From Polyangiaceae bacterium (GTDB lineage: Bacteria; Myxococcota_A; Polyangia; Polyangiales; Polyangiaceae): a stretch of DNA of 55,417 nucleotides. The translations under genes were made by a program, and so were the position numbers. Under the pieces are notes generated by a model. The model did no database searches and had not been told where the DNA came from. It worked only from the letters and a program-made list of their open reading frames with translations. The first letter of the stretch is position 1, and the number at the start of each line of letters is the position of its first letter. Positions 1 through 6,484 of the stretch are shown piece after piece. The DNA is taken from positions 1 to 55,417 of the forward strand of contig JANXOF010000094.1 of the NCBI GenBank assembly GCA_025353725.1. The letters run 5' to 3'.

Positions 1-210
1 TCGTGTCGTGCACGCGTTGCGGGGTGAATCCCGTCGACTATCTTGAAGACGTACTCGACCGTATCGACAAGACCTCCGCGGACGCGATGCGCGATTGGCT
101 ACCCGACCGGTGGAAGCGACCCGCGAAGCCCACGGCGGCTACCGATTTCGTCGAATAGCGATCCGAACCACTGCCAAAAACCCCGTTTATGTCCAAAACC
201 GTACAGTTAC
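1..210 (+). mobile_element. Right end of an IS66-family insertion sequence (partial)
   Basis: The window opens inside an IS66-type element. The transposase C-terminus ends at 156-158. About 50 bp later, 195-210 reads as a 16-bp tract ending in GTTAC, which in reverse complement starts GTAAC, the form expected for an IS66 terminal inverted repeat. The frame that becomes a nuclease starts making sense directly after 210, so 210 is the inferred element edge and 211-218 the candidate 8-bp target duplication. The left end lies outside the window, so the duplication cannot be confirmed. Confidence 0.7.
3..158 (+). CDS. IS66 family transposase, C-terminal fragment (5' end outside window)
   Basis: Reading from base 3 gives 51 codons to a TAG at 156-158. 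The peptide contains NPVDYLEDVLDRI and then LPDRWKRP. This matches the IS66 transposase C-terminal element (IS66_C), usually of the form NPxxYLxDVLxRI...LLPxRW. The remainder of the roughly 500-residue protein must lie upstream of base 1. The transposase would catalyse cut-and-paste movement of the element. Completeness and activity cannot be judged from this fragment. Confidence 0.8.
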   Translation: MSCTRCGVNPVDYLEDVLDRIDKTSADAMRDWLPDRWKRPAKPTAATDFVE

Positions 211-1737
211 GGCGATCTTTCCCGGCGCGCTGCAAGGTTCTTGAACCCGGAAGCCGAGCAATTCGGTGCCGTCGTCCTTAAAAGCCGCTCGCTCGCCGCG
301 GACGTGTTCGAGCGCGAAGCGGCACGGATCCCGGTCACGCCGCGCAGACTGCAAACCACAATGCCCCGACCGTGGGCACCGGACGTCCGGCAAGCTGATC
401 AGGCAGATCGCCCGATCGTTTCCGCGGACGAGCACGATCTCGACGCGACCGTCGTTGACGGTTCGTTTTCGTTCAAGACCTTGGCTCCTCGCTTCGATCG
501 GCTGGGCGTTCATCTCGGACGCGCCGCTTGGGCGAACGTGGTCGAGCTCCACTCGGCGGACATGCCGACGCTCGCGACGGTGTTCCCTACCTCGATCGAC
601 GATGTTGCTCGCGTCGTTGCTCGGTGGCCGGCGACCGAATCAGTGCACGTCTCTTCGGAGGGTCTGACGGTCTTCGACTCAGCGGGCGGTCAGACCCACT
701 GGTGGAACGTGCCGACGGGACTCAAGGTGTTTCGCACGTGGGCGACACCGCGCTTCGACGCGAGTGTCTCCAGCGCGGGCCGAATCACCAAGCGCTTGTT
801 AGACATCCTGGGCGGCCCCGAGCGGTCCCGAACGGCAACCCACCCCGAGATGATCTTGCTCTTCGATGAAGTATCCAAGGCCGCCTCGCGCAGCATTCGC
901 GCCGACCTTCTGTATGGGAAGTTGAAGAAATTTCACCAGAATCACGATGTGCCAACGAAGAACGTCCTGACGTACTGGCTCCAGCGTGGTGTCCTTGCCG
1001 TCGGCCTCCAAGTCTATTGCGACGAGTGCGGCCAGGAGAACTGGTATGCGCTCGACGAACTGAGTGAGCGCCTGCGATGTACGCGGTGCCTCGAACACTT
1101 CACGTTTCCCGGCGTGTCGCCAAACAAGAAGAGTGGCTGGGCATACCGCCCGCTTGGGCCGTTCTCCGTCGAAGGTCACGCTCACGGTGCTTTCACGGTC
1201 GCGGCGACGATTCGGTTGCTCCAGAGCTACGGCTCGGGCCGCACGACCTGGGTACCCAGCGTCGAGCTGCGCTCCCCGGGCGGCATTCACCTCGAGGTCG
1301 ACTTCGCCCTCTTCTGAGCGCGCGAATTTCGACGAGGTCACCCGCCCAATCTCGTCTTGGGAGAATGCAAGACTTTTGGCGCATTCAAGAAGCACGATCT
1401 TGAGAAGATGCGTGCGCTGTCGCAGCACTTCCCCGGCGCAGTATTGGCGTTCGCGTCGATGACCACCAAACTAACCTCCGATAAAGTCGAAGCTCTACGC
1501 GCGCTCGCAACGTGGGGTCGGCGGAGGTGGCAAGCGCCGGTGCTGGTTTTGACTGCGCGTGAACTCGCGAGCGACTTTGGATCGCCCAGCTGCTGGAAGG
1601 CGGGCTCCCCCGTGGAGAAGGCACTCGCCGACAGCTTCCGGGGTCGCTCCAGCTTTTGGATGCTGTGCGACGCGAGCCAGCAGGTTCATCTAGGTTTGCC
1701 GCCGAGCAGCGACTGGCCCCACTACGAGTCGCCATGA
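211..1737 (+). pseudogene. Zn-ribbon PD-(D/E)XK-type nuclease, truncated by IS66 and split by an in-frame TGA
   Basis: One reading frame runs from the IS66 edge at 211 to a stop at 1735-1737, interrupted only by TGA at 1315-1317. The first part has an N-terminal region of unknown family and a zinc ribbon (CDECG...CTRCLEHF). It then reaches EVDFALF just before the TGA. The same frame continues with LVLGECKTFG and an alpha/beta segment ending in ATWGRRRWQAPVLVLT. The Asp of EVD (codon 1300-1302) and the ECK (1363-1371) fit the D...ExK metal-binding core of PD-(D/E)XK nucleases, with the stop between them. The natural N-terminus is missing because the insertion sequence replaces it. An open frame can be read back to 43, but that part is transposase DNA out of frame. 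The likely ancestral role was DNA cleavage, possibly defence, given the AbiE genes downstream; that role is inference. Confidence 0.7.
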
Positions 1738-1879
1738 CGGCCGCCTGCGCGAGGAAGGTCGAGCGGACCCTGCCGGGCGAAGGGGCGGCTCGGTCGCGAT
1801 GAGCTCGCGCGCTCTCGATGCCGAACGCGGAAGCCATCCTCAAGAGCGCGCCCGTCCGCGAAAGCGCTGGGCCGTTGCG

Positions 1880-1893
1880 ATATGTCGGCATAT
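1880..1893. promoter_or_regulatory. Candidate AbiE operator palindrome
   Basis: An inverted repeat ATATG-N4-CATAT stands in an AT-rich patch 14 bp before the preferred abiEi start. AbiEi antitoxins are known to repress their own operon by binding inverted repeats near the promoter. The position and the local fall in GC support an operator/promoter, but no convincing -35/-10 pair was assigned. Confidence 0.35.
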
Positions 1894-1907
1894 ATTCATA
1901 CCTGCCG

Positions 1908-2513
1908 ATGGTTCGTAACGCGATCCCACCTGCTCGTCGTGTGAGCGCGATGCAACGCGGCGTCGTCCGGCCCCGCGACGTCGAAGGCAACGGCTTCTCC
2001 CGGACGCGACTCGAACGGATGACGCGCACCGGTGAGCTCGAGCGAGTCGGGCGCGGTCTTTACGTGCCGAAGGGCGCGGCAATCACGGAGCACCACACCC
2101 TGGTCGAGGCCGCGGCGAGGGTCCCTCACGGGATCGTCTGTCTCCTGACAGCTCTCAGGTTCCATGAGCTCGGAACGCAGAACCCCCACGAGGTCTGGCT
2201 TGCCGTGGATCGGAAGGCGCGAAGGCCCGTGGTCGACTGGCCGCCGATCCGTCTCGTGCGCTTTTCGGGCGAGGCGCTCACCTTCGGCGTGCAAACCCAC
2301 GAACTCGAGGGCGTCCCGGTGCGAATCACCTCGCGCGAGAAGACGGTGGCCGACTGCTTCAAGTACCGGAACAAGATCGGGCTCGACATCGCGCTCGAGG
2401 CGCTTCGTGAGTATCTCCGATCCAAGAGGAGATCGGTCGACGACCTGGCGCGGGCGGCGCGAGTCTGTCGCGTCTCCCGCGTGATGCAGCCCTACCTCGA
2501 ATCCATGGCATGA
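1908..2513 (+). CDS. AbiEi-family antitoxin (type IV toxin-antitoxin)
   Basis: The 201-residue product has an N-terminal winged-helix region (VVRPRDVEGNGFSRTRLERM followed by GELERVGRGLYVP) and a C-terminal antitoxin domain with VPHGIVCLLTALRFHELGTQ and SREKTVADCFKYRNKIG, all typical of AbiEi. It neutralises the AbiEii toxin without forming a stable complex and acts as the operon autorepressor. ATG 1908 was chosen because the helix before the winged helix begins there and the AT-rich palindrome at 1880-1893 lies just upstream. ATG 1818 would place that palindrome inside the gene; ATG 1950 is a shorter alternative. The stop overlaps the next start in an ATGA, so the pair is translationally coupled. 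Confidence 0.9.
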   Translation: MVRNAIPPARRVSAMQRGVVRPRDVEGNGFSRTRLERMTRTGELERVGRGLYVPKGAAITEHHTLVEAAARVPHGIVCLLTALRFHELGTQNPHEVWLAVDRKARRPVVDWPPIRLVRFSGEALTFGVQTHELEGVPVRITSREKTVADCFKYRNKIGLDIALEALREYLRSKRRSVDDLARAARVCRVSRVMQPYLESMA

Positions 2514-3430
2514 AGAAGCCGCCGACGAACATCGCGCACTCGGTCCGCGACCGCCTCCAAAAAGCCGCGAAGGCGAACGGCGAAGAGTTCACTTACGCGC
2601 TCACGCGCTACGGGCTCGAACGACTCCTCGCGCGGCTCGCCGCCTCGTCACACGCCGATGAGTTCGTTCTAAAAGGGGCGATGCTCTTCCGCGTCTGGTC
2701 GCCGACGCTCCACCGCCCGACGAAAGACCTCGATCTTCTCGGAAGCGGCGCGCCCGAGCTCGAGCGGCTCGCGAAGGTCTTCGCCGACGTGTGCGGCGTC
2801 GCCATCGAGGACGACGGAATGGTCTTCGACGCAAAGGCCCTACGCGCGGCGCGCATCAAGGAGGACGCCGACTACGAAGGCGTTCGAGTAACGCTCCGCG
2901 CAATGCTCGGCAGCGCGCGCATCGACCTGCAGGTCGACGTCGGCTTCGGCGACGCGATCAGCCCAGGCGTCGTCGACATCGAGTTTCCGACGATGCTCGC
3001 GATGGTCGCCCCGCGGCTCCGCGCGTACCCGAAGGAAACGGTCGTCGCCGAGAAGCTGCAGGCCATGGTGCACCTCGGCATCGCGAATAGCCGGATGAAG
3101 GACTTCTTCGACGTCTGGTTCCTTGCGCACACCTTCGCATTCGATGGCGTGACGCTCGCCACCGCGATCGCGGCAACGTTCGAGCGCCGCAAGACGCCGC
3201 TGCCGAGGGCGCTTCCGTTCGCCCTCACGTCCGACTTCTACGACAGCGACACCAAGGAGAAACAATGGAAGGCGTTTCGAACGCGCGCCGGCATCCCCGC
3301 CGAGTCACTCGCGACAGTCGCAGTCGCGCTCGTACCCTTCCTCGGTCCGGCGCTTGCCGCCGCCGCTGTGCCGGCGGCATTCCGCGCGGCGTGGCTGCCC
3401 GAGGGGCCGTGGAGGAAGGTCGAAGCGTGA
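2510..3430 (+). CDS. AbiEii-family nucleotidyltransferase toxin
   Basis: This 306-residue protein belongs to the AbiEii (DUF1814) nucleotidyltransferase-like toxins, which act on the translation apparatus and cause growth arrest or abortive infection. The family features visible are KGAMLF near residue 58, RPTKDLDLL with the D-x-D metal ligands near residue 75, the conserved KETVVAEKLQAM near residue 183, and MKDFFDVW near residue 202. The start overlaps the antitoxin stop by 4 bp. The C-terminal about 40 residues are Ala/Pro-rich and look less conserved. The gene appears intact. Its place between a broken nuclease and an integrase remnant fits a defence island. Confidence 0.92.
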   Translation: MKKPPTNIAHSVRDRLQKAAKANGEEFTYALTRYGLERLLARLAASSHADEFVLKGAMLFRVWSPTLHRPTKDLDLLGSGAPELERLAKVFADVCGVAIEDDGMVFDAKALRAARIKEDADYEGVRVTLRAMLGSARIDLQVDVGFGDAISPGVVDIEFPTMLAMVAPRLRAYPKETVVAEKLQAMVHLGIANSRMKDFFDVWFLAHTFAFDGVTLATAIAATFERRKTPLPRALPFALTSDFYDSDTKEKQWKAFRTRAGIPAESLATVAVALVPFLGPALAAAAVPAAFRAAWLPEGPWRKVEA

Positions 3431-3826
3431 TGTCCTCCCGGACGGCCGGCGTCGAACGCCACGAACTCCCCCTTGGCCCGAAACGCGCCGTAGCGAGCGA
3501 AACGTTTAGATCACGGACGTCGCAGCCCTTGACGAAGCGCCGCAGCGGAATCATCGTGAGAGCACAAGCGTCGCAGATCGCGGCGTAGGCGCACCTGGAA
3601 CGGAAGGAACGGATCGGACCAAGAACGAGTCGGCGTGTTGGTACCCGCCGAGAGCAAGACTCGTTTCCCGCTTGAGGCTCACCTGGAAAGCTCCGGTCGT
3701 CTGACCGTGATGCGCTGAGTTCGCGGACCATGTCTGATCCCTACCCAACGACACGGGCCTTGCCCGTGGGCATCTGTCTACCTGTCTCGCGTCTCTGCGC
3801 GCGACGTAGACGGCCGCGAGGTTTCA
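3431..3826. other. Intergenic region, no convincing gene
   Basis: About 400 bp separate the AbiEii gene from the J-domain-like gene. Open frames here are short and their peptides resemble no known family. The only structure seen is an imperfect 41-bp sequence at 3475-3515 that recurs at 4411-4451. A possible ribosome-binding GAGG lies at 3818-3821 just before the next gene. Confidence 0.5.
3475..3515 (+). repeat. Imperfect 41-bp direct repeat, copy 1
   Basis: This copy matches 4411-4451 at 33 of 41 positions, with the differences mainly transitions. Read on the minus strand, both copies encode RDL-x-V-x-L-x-TARFGP, and several of the changes are synonymous in that frame. It may therefore be the remnant of a mobile or coding repeat rather than chance. 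Both copies flank the J-domain-like gene. Confidence 0.5.
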
Positions 3827-4261
3827 ATGAACGCGTACGAGACTCTGGGTGTGCCCGAGACGGCCACCGCCGAAGAGATCAAGAAGGCCGGTCGCCAGCT
3901 CGCCGGAAGGTACCACGCCGACAACAAGGAGACTGGCGATGCCCGTCGCTTCGATGAGGTGATGAAGGCGCGTGCCGCGCTCGAGTCCGCAGACGCTCGT
4001 CAGCGGACGGACGACGAACTCCGGCGAGTGCGCGAAGCGGCCGCCGCACAGAAAGCGGAGGCTGCTATCGTCGCCGCGATCCGCACGGAGCTTGCCGGGT
4101 GGAATGCCATGCCGATTCAAATGGTTCCGAGTCCCGCACCGTCGGCGCTTGGGCCGTTCGCGACAGGCGTTGCGGTCGGCGCCGGCGGGGCGGTGTTCGG
4201 ATGGGCAATTGCGAGGATGCTCGACGGTGGACGCTCGCCGCGCCCGCGTCGGCGCCGGTAG
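3827..4261 (+). CDS. Membrane-tethered J-domain-like protein with altered HPD motif
   Basis: The 144-residue product starts with a J-domain-like stretch, YETLGVPETATAEEIKKAGR (residues 4-23). It continues with RYHAD where a J-domain has HPD; here the central Pro is Ala. A charged helical region with ADARQRTDDELRRVREAAAAQ follows. One predicted membrane helix (about residues 107-130, rich in Gly/Ala, FATGVAVGAGGAVFGWAI) precedes a basic RPRRRR tail. J-domains stimulate Hsp70 ATPase through HPD, and Pro loss usually abolishes this, so the protein may bind Hsp70 without activating it or have another role. GAGG at 3818-3821 supports ATG 3827. It is the last apparently intact island gene before the recombinase remnant. 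Confidence 0.65.
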   Translation: MNAYETLGVPETATAEEIKKAGRQLAGRYHADNKETGDARRFDEVMKARAALESADARQRTDDELRRVREAAAAQKAEAAIVAAIRTELAGWNAMPIQMVPSPAPSALGPFATGVAVGAGGAVFGWAIARMLDGGRSPRPRRRR

Positions 4262-4365
4262 TTCTCGCGACCGAGCGTGATCAAGAAAGACCCACACTCC
4301 TTCGGCGCGTCGGCTTCGTTACGCGCGGCTGGCGCGCCGTCAGAAGGCCTCCTCGACCAATCCGA

Positions 4366-4409
4366 TCCTCCCCACCTGCACGGGAATCCTCCCCACCAAC
4401 CTCCCCACC
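4366..4409 (+). repeat. Triplicated 11-bp arm-site-like repeat (left set)
   Basis: TCCTCCCCACC occurs at 4366-4376 and 4387-4397, with a 10/11 copy at 4399-4409. Reverse-complement copies with one mismatch each stand at 5074-5084 and 5086-5096 on the other side of the recombinase remnant. Short clustered direct repeats about 100 bp from an attachment core are the usual layout of tyrosine-recombinase arm-type binding sites. That role is inferred from position and repetition only. Confidence 0.5.
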
Positions 4410-4410
4410 T

Positions 4411-4451
4411 GGTCCGAAACGCGCCGTAACGAGTGGGACGCTGAGGTCACG
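4411..4451 (+). repeat. Imperfect 41-bp direct repeat, copy 2
   Basis: Second copy of the sequence at 3475-3515 (33 of 41 bases identical), in the same orientation and just right of the arm-site-like repeats. The interval 4262-4512 otherwise contains no supportable gene. Confidence 0.5.
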
Positions 4452-4512
4452 CTTTTCGCGGCCTTTCCCAGCCCTCGTAACCACGCGTAACGCGCTCTCA
4501 CACTTCCCCAGC

Positions 4513-4546
4513 CCTTGCCAAGGTGGACGTCGAGGGTTCGAATCCC
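4513..4546 (+). repeat. 34-bp tRNA-Gly segment copy (candidate attachment core)
   Basis: These 34 bases are identical to 5187-5220 read on the opposite strand, which is the part of tRNA-Gly(GCC) from the anticodon loop through the T-arm. Identity stops abruptly at both ends, so this is not a second tRNA gene. A tRNA 3'-half segment next to an integrase is the classic footprint of site-specific integration. Unusually, the two copies are inverted rather than direct. Confidence 0.75.
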
Positions 4547-4587
4547 AGCAGCTCCGACCGTCCTCGCTCCGGCCACTCCGCCGCCGT

Positions 4588-5136
4588 GGTGAGGAGGCAG
4601 ATGTCGATTGGGAGAACGGGCGCATCCGTGTTCGGCGCTCTCACTCACTGGGCGAGGAGGTGATGCGGACCACGAAGCAAAAACGGAAGTACGCCATCAC
4701 GTTGCCGAAGGAGGCGATCGACGTCCTCCGCTGGCACGTCGAGACGCAGCTAACAACGCCGGAGCAACGAGAGTCCGATCTCTTGTTCCCTGCCGTGAAC
4801 GGCAAGTTCAGGTCGCCCTGCGTCTTGAACAAGCCGCTCGCCGACGTTTCGGAGGAGCTTAAGTTGGGGAAGAAGATCACCCAACGCGCGCTCCGCCGCA
4901 CGTTCAACGATCTCGCGCGGGCCGCCCAGGTCAACGACCTGGTGACCCGACCGATCTCCGGCCACCTCACCGAGAAGATGCAGCACCACTACTCGACGGT
5001 GAACGGCAACGAGCAGCGCGACGGCCTCGCCAAGATCATCAGCATAATGAGCCGCCTCCCCGCAAAGGCGCCCGATGGGGAGGATCGTGGGGAGGAAGCC
5101 TGTGCGAGAGGGGAGGAAAAAGAAAAAGCCGGTTGA
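4588..5136 (+). pseudogene. Tyrosine recombinase/phage integrase, catalytic-domain remnant
   Basis: The frame encodes ADVDWENGRIRVRRSHS, then a Lys-rich TTKQKRKYAITLPKE, RALRRTFNDLARAA (box II Arg region) and SGHLTEKMQHHYS carrying the His and the nucleophilic Tyr. These are C-terminal catalytic-domain features of tyrosine recombinases. The N-terminal SAM-like DNA-binding domain and most of box I are absent; similarity starts about 40 bp after the tRNA-segment copy at 4513-4546. The open frame extends further upstream, but those residues are att and repeat DNA. The His of the usual HxLR is replaced (RALR). The stop sits in a terminator hairpin before tRNA-Gly. It is judged non-functional because of the truncation. 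Confidence 0.75.
5074..5096 (-). repeat. Arm-site-like repeats (right set, inverted)
   Basis: Two copies of GGTGGGGAGGA-type sequence (5074-5084 and 5086-5096, 10/11 matches each) are reverse complements of the three repeats at 4366-4409. They lie inside the 3' coding end of the recombinase remnant, about 90 bp from the tRNA-Gly core. Relative to the direction of the tRNA core they sit on the 3' side, while the left set sits on the 5' side of its own core. This would fit P and P' arms. Confidence 0.45.
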
Positions 5137-5152
5137 GGGAGTTCCTCAACCG
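5130..5152. terminator. Hairpin terminator between integrase remnant and tRNA-Gly
   Basis: A perfect 9-bp stem (5130-5138 with 5144-5152) encloses a 5-nt loop. On the minus strand it is followed by a T-rich tract (complement of 5115-5128, GGAAAAAGAAAAAG), so it should end transcripts leaving tRNA-Gly. On the plus strand it is followed by a short TTGTTTT tract and overlaps the recombinase stop codon. It may act in both directions. Confidence 0.7.
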
Positions 5153-5176
5153 ACTTGTTTTCCAGGCTTTTCCTGG

Positions 5177-5248
5177 AGCGGGAGAAGGGATTCGAACCCT
5201 CGACGTCCACCTTGGCAAGGTGGCACTCTACCACTGAGTTACTCCCGC
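5177..5248 (-). tRNA. tRNA-Gly (anticodon GCC)
   Basis: Read on the minus strand it folds as a normal tRNA: acceptor GCGGGAG/CTCCCGC, D-arm, anticodon stem CCACC/GGTGG around TTGCCAA (anticodon GCC), T-arm with GGTTCGAATCC, and discriminator T at 5177. The CCA end is encoded (complement of 5174-5176). Bases 5187-5220 are repeated in inverted orientation at 4513-4546, marking this gene as the attachment site of the island to its left. Confidence 0.97.
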
Positions 5249-5286
5249 AACGGATACGTTCACCGCGCTTTCGAGCGGTGGCGAAG

Positions 5287-6318
5287 TCATAGCCCGGGCC
5301 ACGCGTTCGGGTCAACGGGGCTTTTCACTTCTTCGCTCGCGGGTCGAAAAAGCGGCCTCCACACTGGGCCCACGCCGAGTGCCATGCGTACGCGGCTCTC
5401 CGCGGGGACCACCGCGATGGAAAGTAGAAAGCCGGTGAACGCGAGGGCGAGGCCCGCGATGACGTCGAGCAGGTAGTGCCAGCGGAGGAACATCGTCGCG
5501 ACGATAATTTGTGACGTGAAGAAGGCCGTGATCGGCCAGACGTAGCGGTAGGGAGAGCGCGCGCGGTTGCGAAACGTGAAGAGCGTCAGGAACGTCGGAC
5601 ACGCCGTGTGGAGACTCGGGAAGATGTCTTTTCGAGCGGCGCCATCGACCGAGGCGACCGCCTGCTGCACCAACGGCCACCACGTGTCGCCGCGTAAGTC
5701 GTGATGAAAGTGATCGGCGAGGTAGGCGTACGGGCCACGACCTGGAACGGCCAGGTAGACACAATGGCCAACGCACACCACGAACAGGAGGCCGGCCGAG
5801 AGCTCGCTCAGCACGCTCGTTCGCCTCTCGAACAGTGCCATCGGCACGAGGTAGACAGAAAGAAGGAAGAAGTAGCTGTAGTAGAAAAACGCGAACCACT
5901 CCGTCGTTCGCGGCGTCACAAATCGCTGCCAAGCCTCCGCAGGCTCAAATCCGAAAAGTGCCATGTCGAGTCGATAAATGTGGGCGTCGAGCACTCGGTC
6001 GCTCGCTGCGGGGAGAATGTACTGGAGCTGCAAAAACGACCCGATAAGCGCCCCAAAAAGCCCCACGCGGTAGAGCACGTCGACCGCAAAGCGCCACTTC
6101 GTTGTCTCGCTCCGTGCCGCGAGCATGCACGCGCCAAAGACCGCAACGTCCGCCAGAAGCCATCCAACAGCCTCGCCACGGCGCGGGCCGCTCCCGAACG
6201 CCACACCTCCGAGGAGCATAAGAAGATACGCGCCTACGAGCCCGTCCTGCACGGCGAACCGTGAGAAGACACTCCTCGTCGCGGTAGTCGCGCCCGTAGA
6301 AAGTGGTTCAACCAGCAT
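5287..6318 (-). CDS. PAP2-superfamily integral membrane phosphatase/phosphotransferase
   Basis: A 343-residue polytopic membrane protein. The PAP2 signature is present in two blocks: FPSLHTA (residues 233-239, catalytic His237) and RWHYLLD (His281, Asp285). The spacing and an N-terminal set of about four membrane helices place it with the PAP2_3 group, which includes inositolphosphorylceramide-synthase-like and lipid phosphate phosphatases. A KxxxxxxRP block was not clearly seen, so the substrate is open; a lipid phosphate or phosphoinositol head group in the inner membrane is likely. It stands alone, reading towards tRNA-Gly, with a hairpin-forming CACCGC...GCGGTG between them. Confidence 0.85.
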   Translation of the reverse strand: MLVEPLSTGATTATRSVFSRFAVQDGLVGAYLLMLLGGVAFGSGPRRGEAVGWLLADVAVFGACMLAARSETTKWRFAVDVLYRVGLFGALIGSFLQLQYILPAASDRVLDAHIYRLDMALFGFEPAEAWQRFVTPRTTEWFAFFYYSYFFLLSVYLVPMALFERRTSVLSELSAGLLFVVCVGHCVYLAVPGRGPYAYLADHFHHDLRGDTWWPLVQQAVASVDGAARKDIFPSLHTACPTFLTLFTFRNRARSPYRYVWPITAFFTSQIIVATMFLRWHYLLDVIAGLALAFTGFLLSIAVVPAESRVRMALGVGPVWRPLFRPASEEVKSPVDPNAWPGL

Positions 6319-6484
6319 ACGAGATTATGACTCAGCAACCTGCGTGCCTCAAGGCTACGACGTAGCTCGACCTTGAAAAGGCGAGAAAAGCTGCGTTAAC
6401 CCCGCCTCCGCCGCGAAACTTAGTGCGCAGACCGCGACATCTTCTACGCGTTCGCGCGCGTCGCGCTTACGCAGGTGCGCGAAC

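Noticed and set aside
1315-1317. Selenocysteine at the TGA in the nuclease frame
   Set aside because: No SECIS-like hairpin was recognised after it, the site lies between rather than at catalytic residues, and the gene is already truncated by IS66. A nonsense mutation is simpler.
3225-3731. Minus-strand 168-codon frame over the AbiEii 3' end
   Set aside because: It overlaps the well-supported toxin gene and its peptide resembles no family. Only the 41-bp repeat within it is noteworthy.
4513-4560. A second complete tRNA-Gly gene
   Set aside because: Only the anticodon-loop to T-arm part is present; the acceptor and D-arm are missing on both sides.
4099-4587. N-terminal extension of the recombinase frame
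   Set aside because: It consists of the end of the J-like gene, arm repeats and the tRNA segment; no integrase N-terminal features appear.
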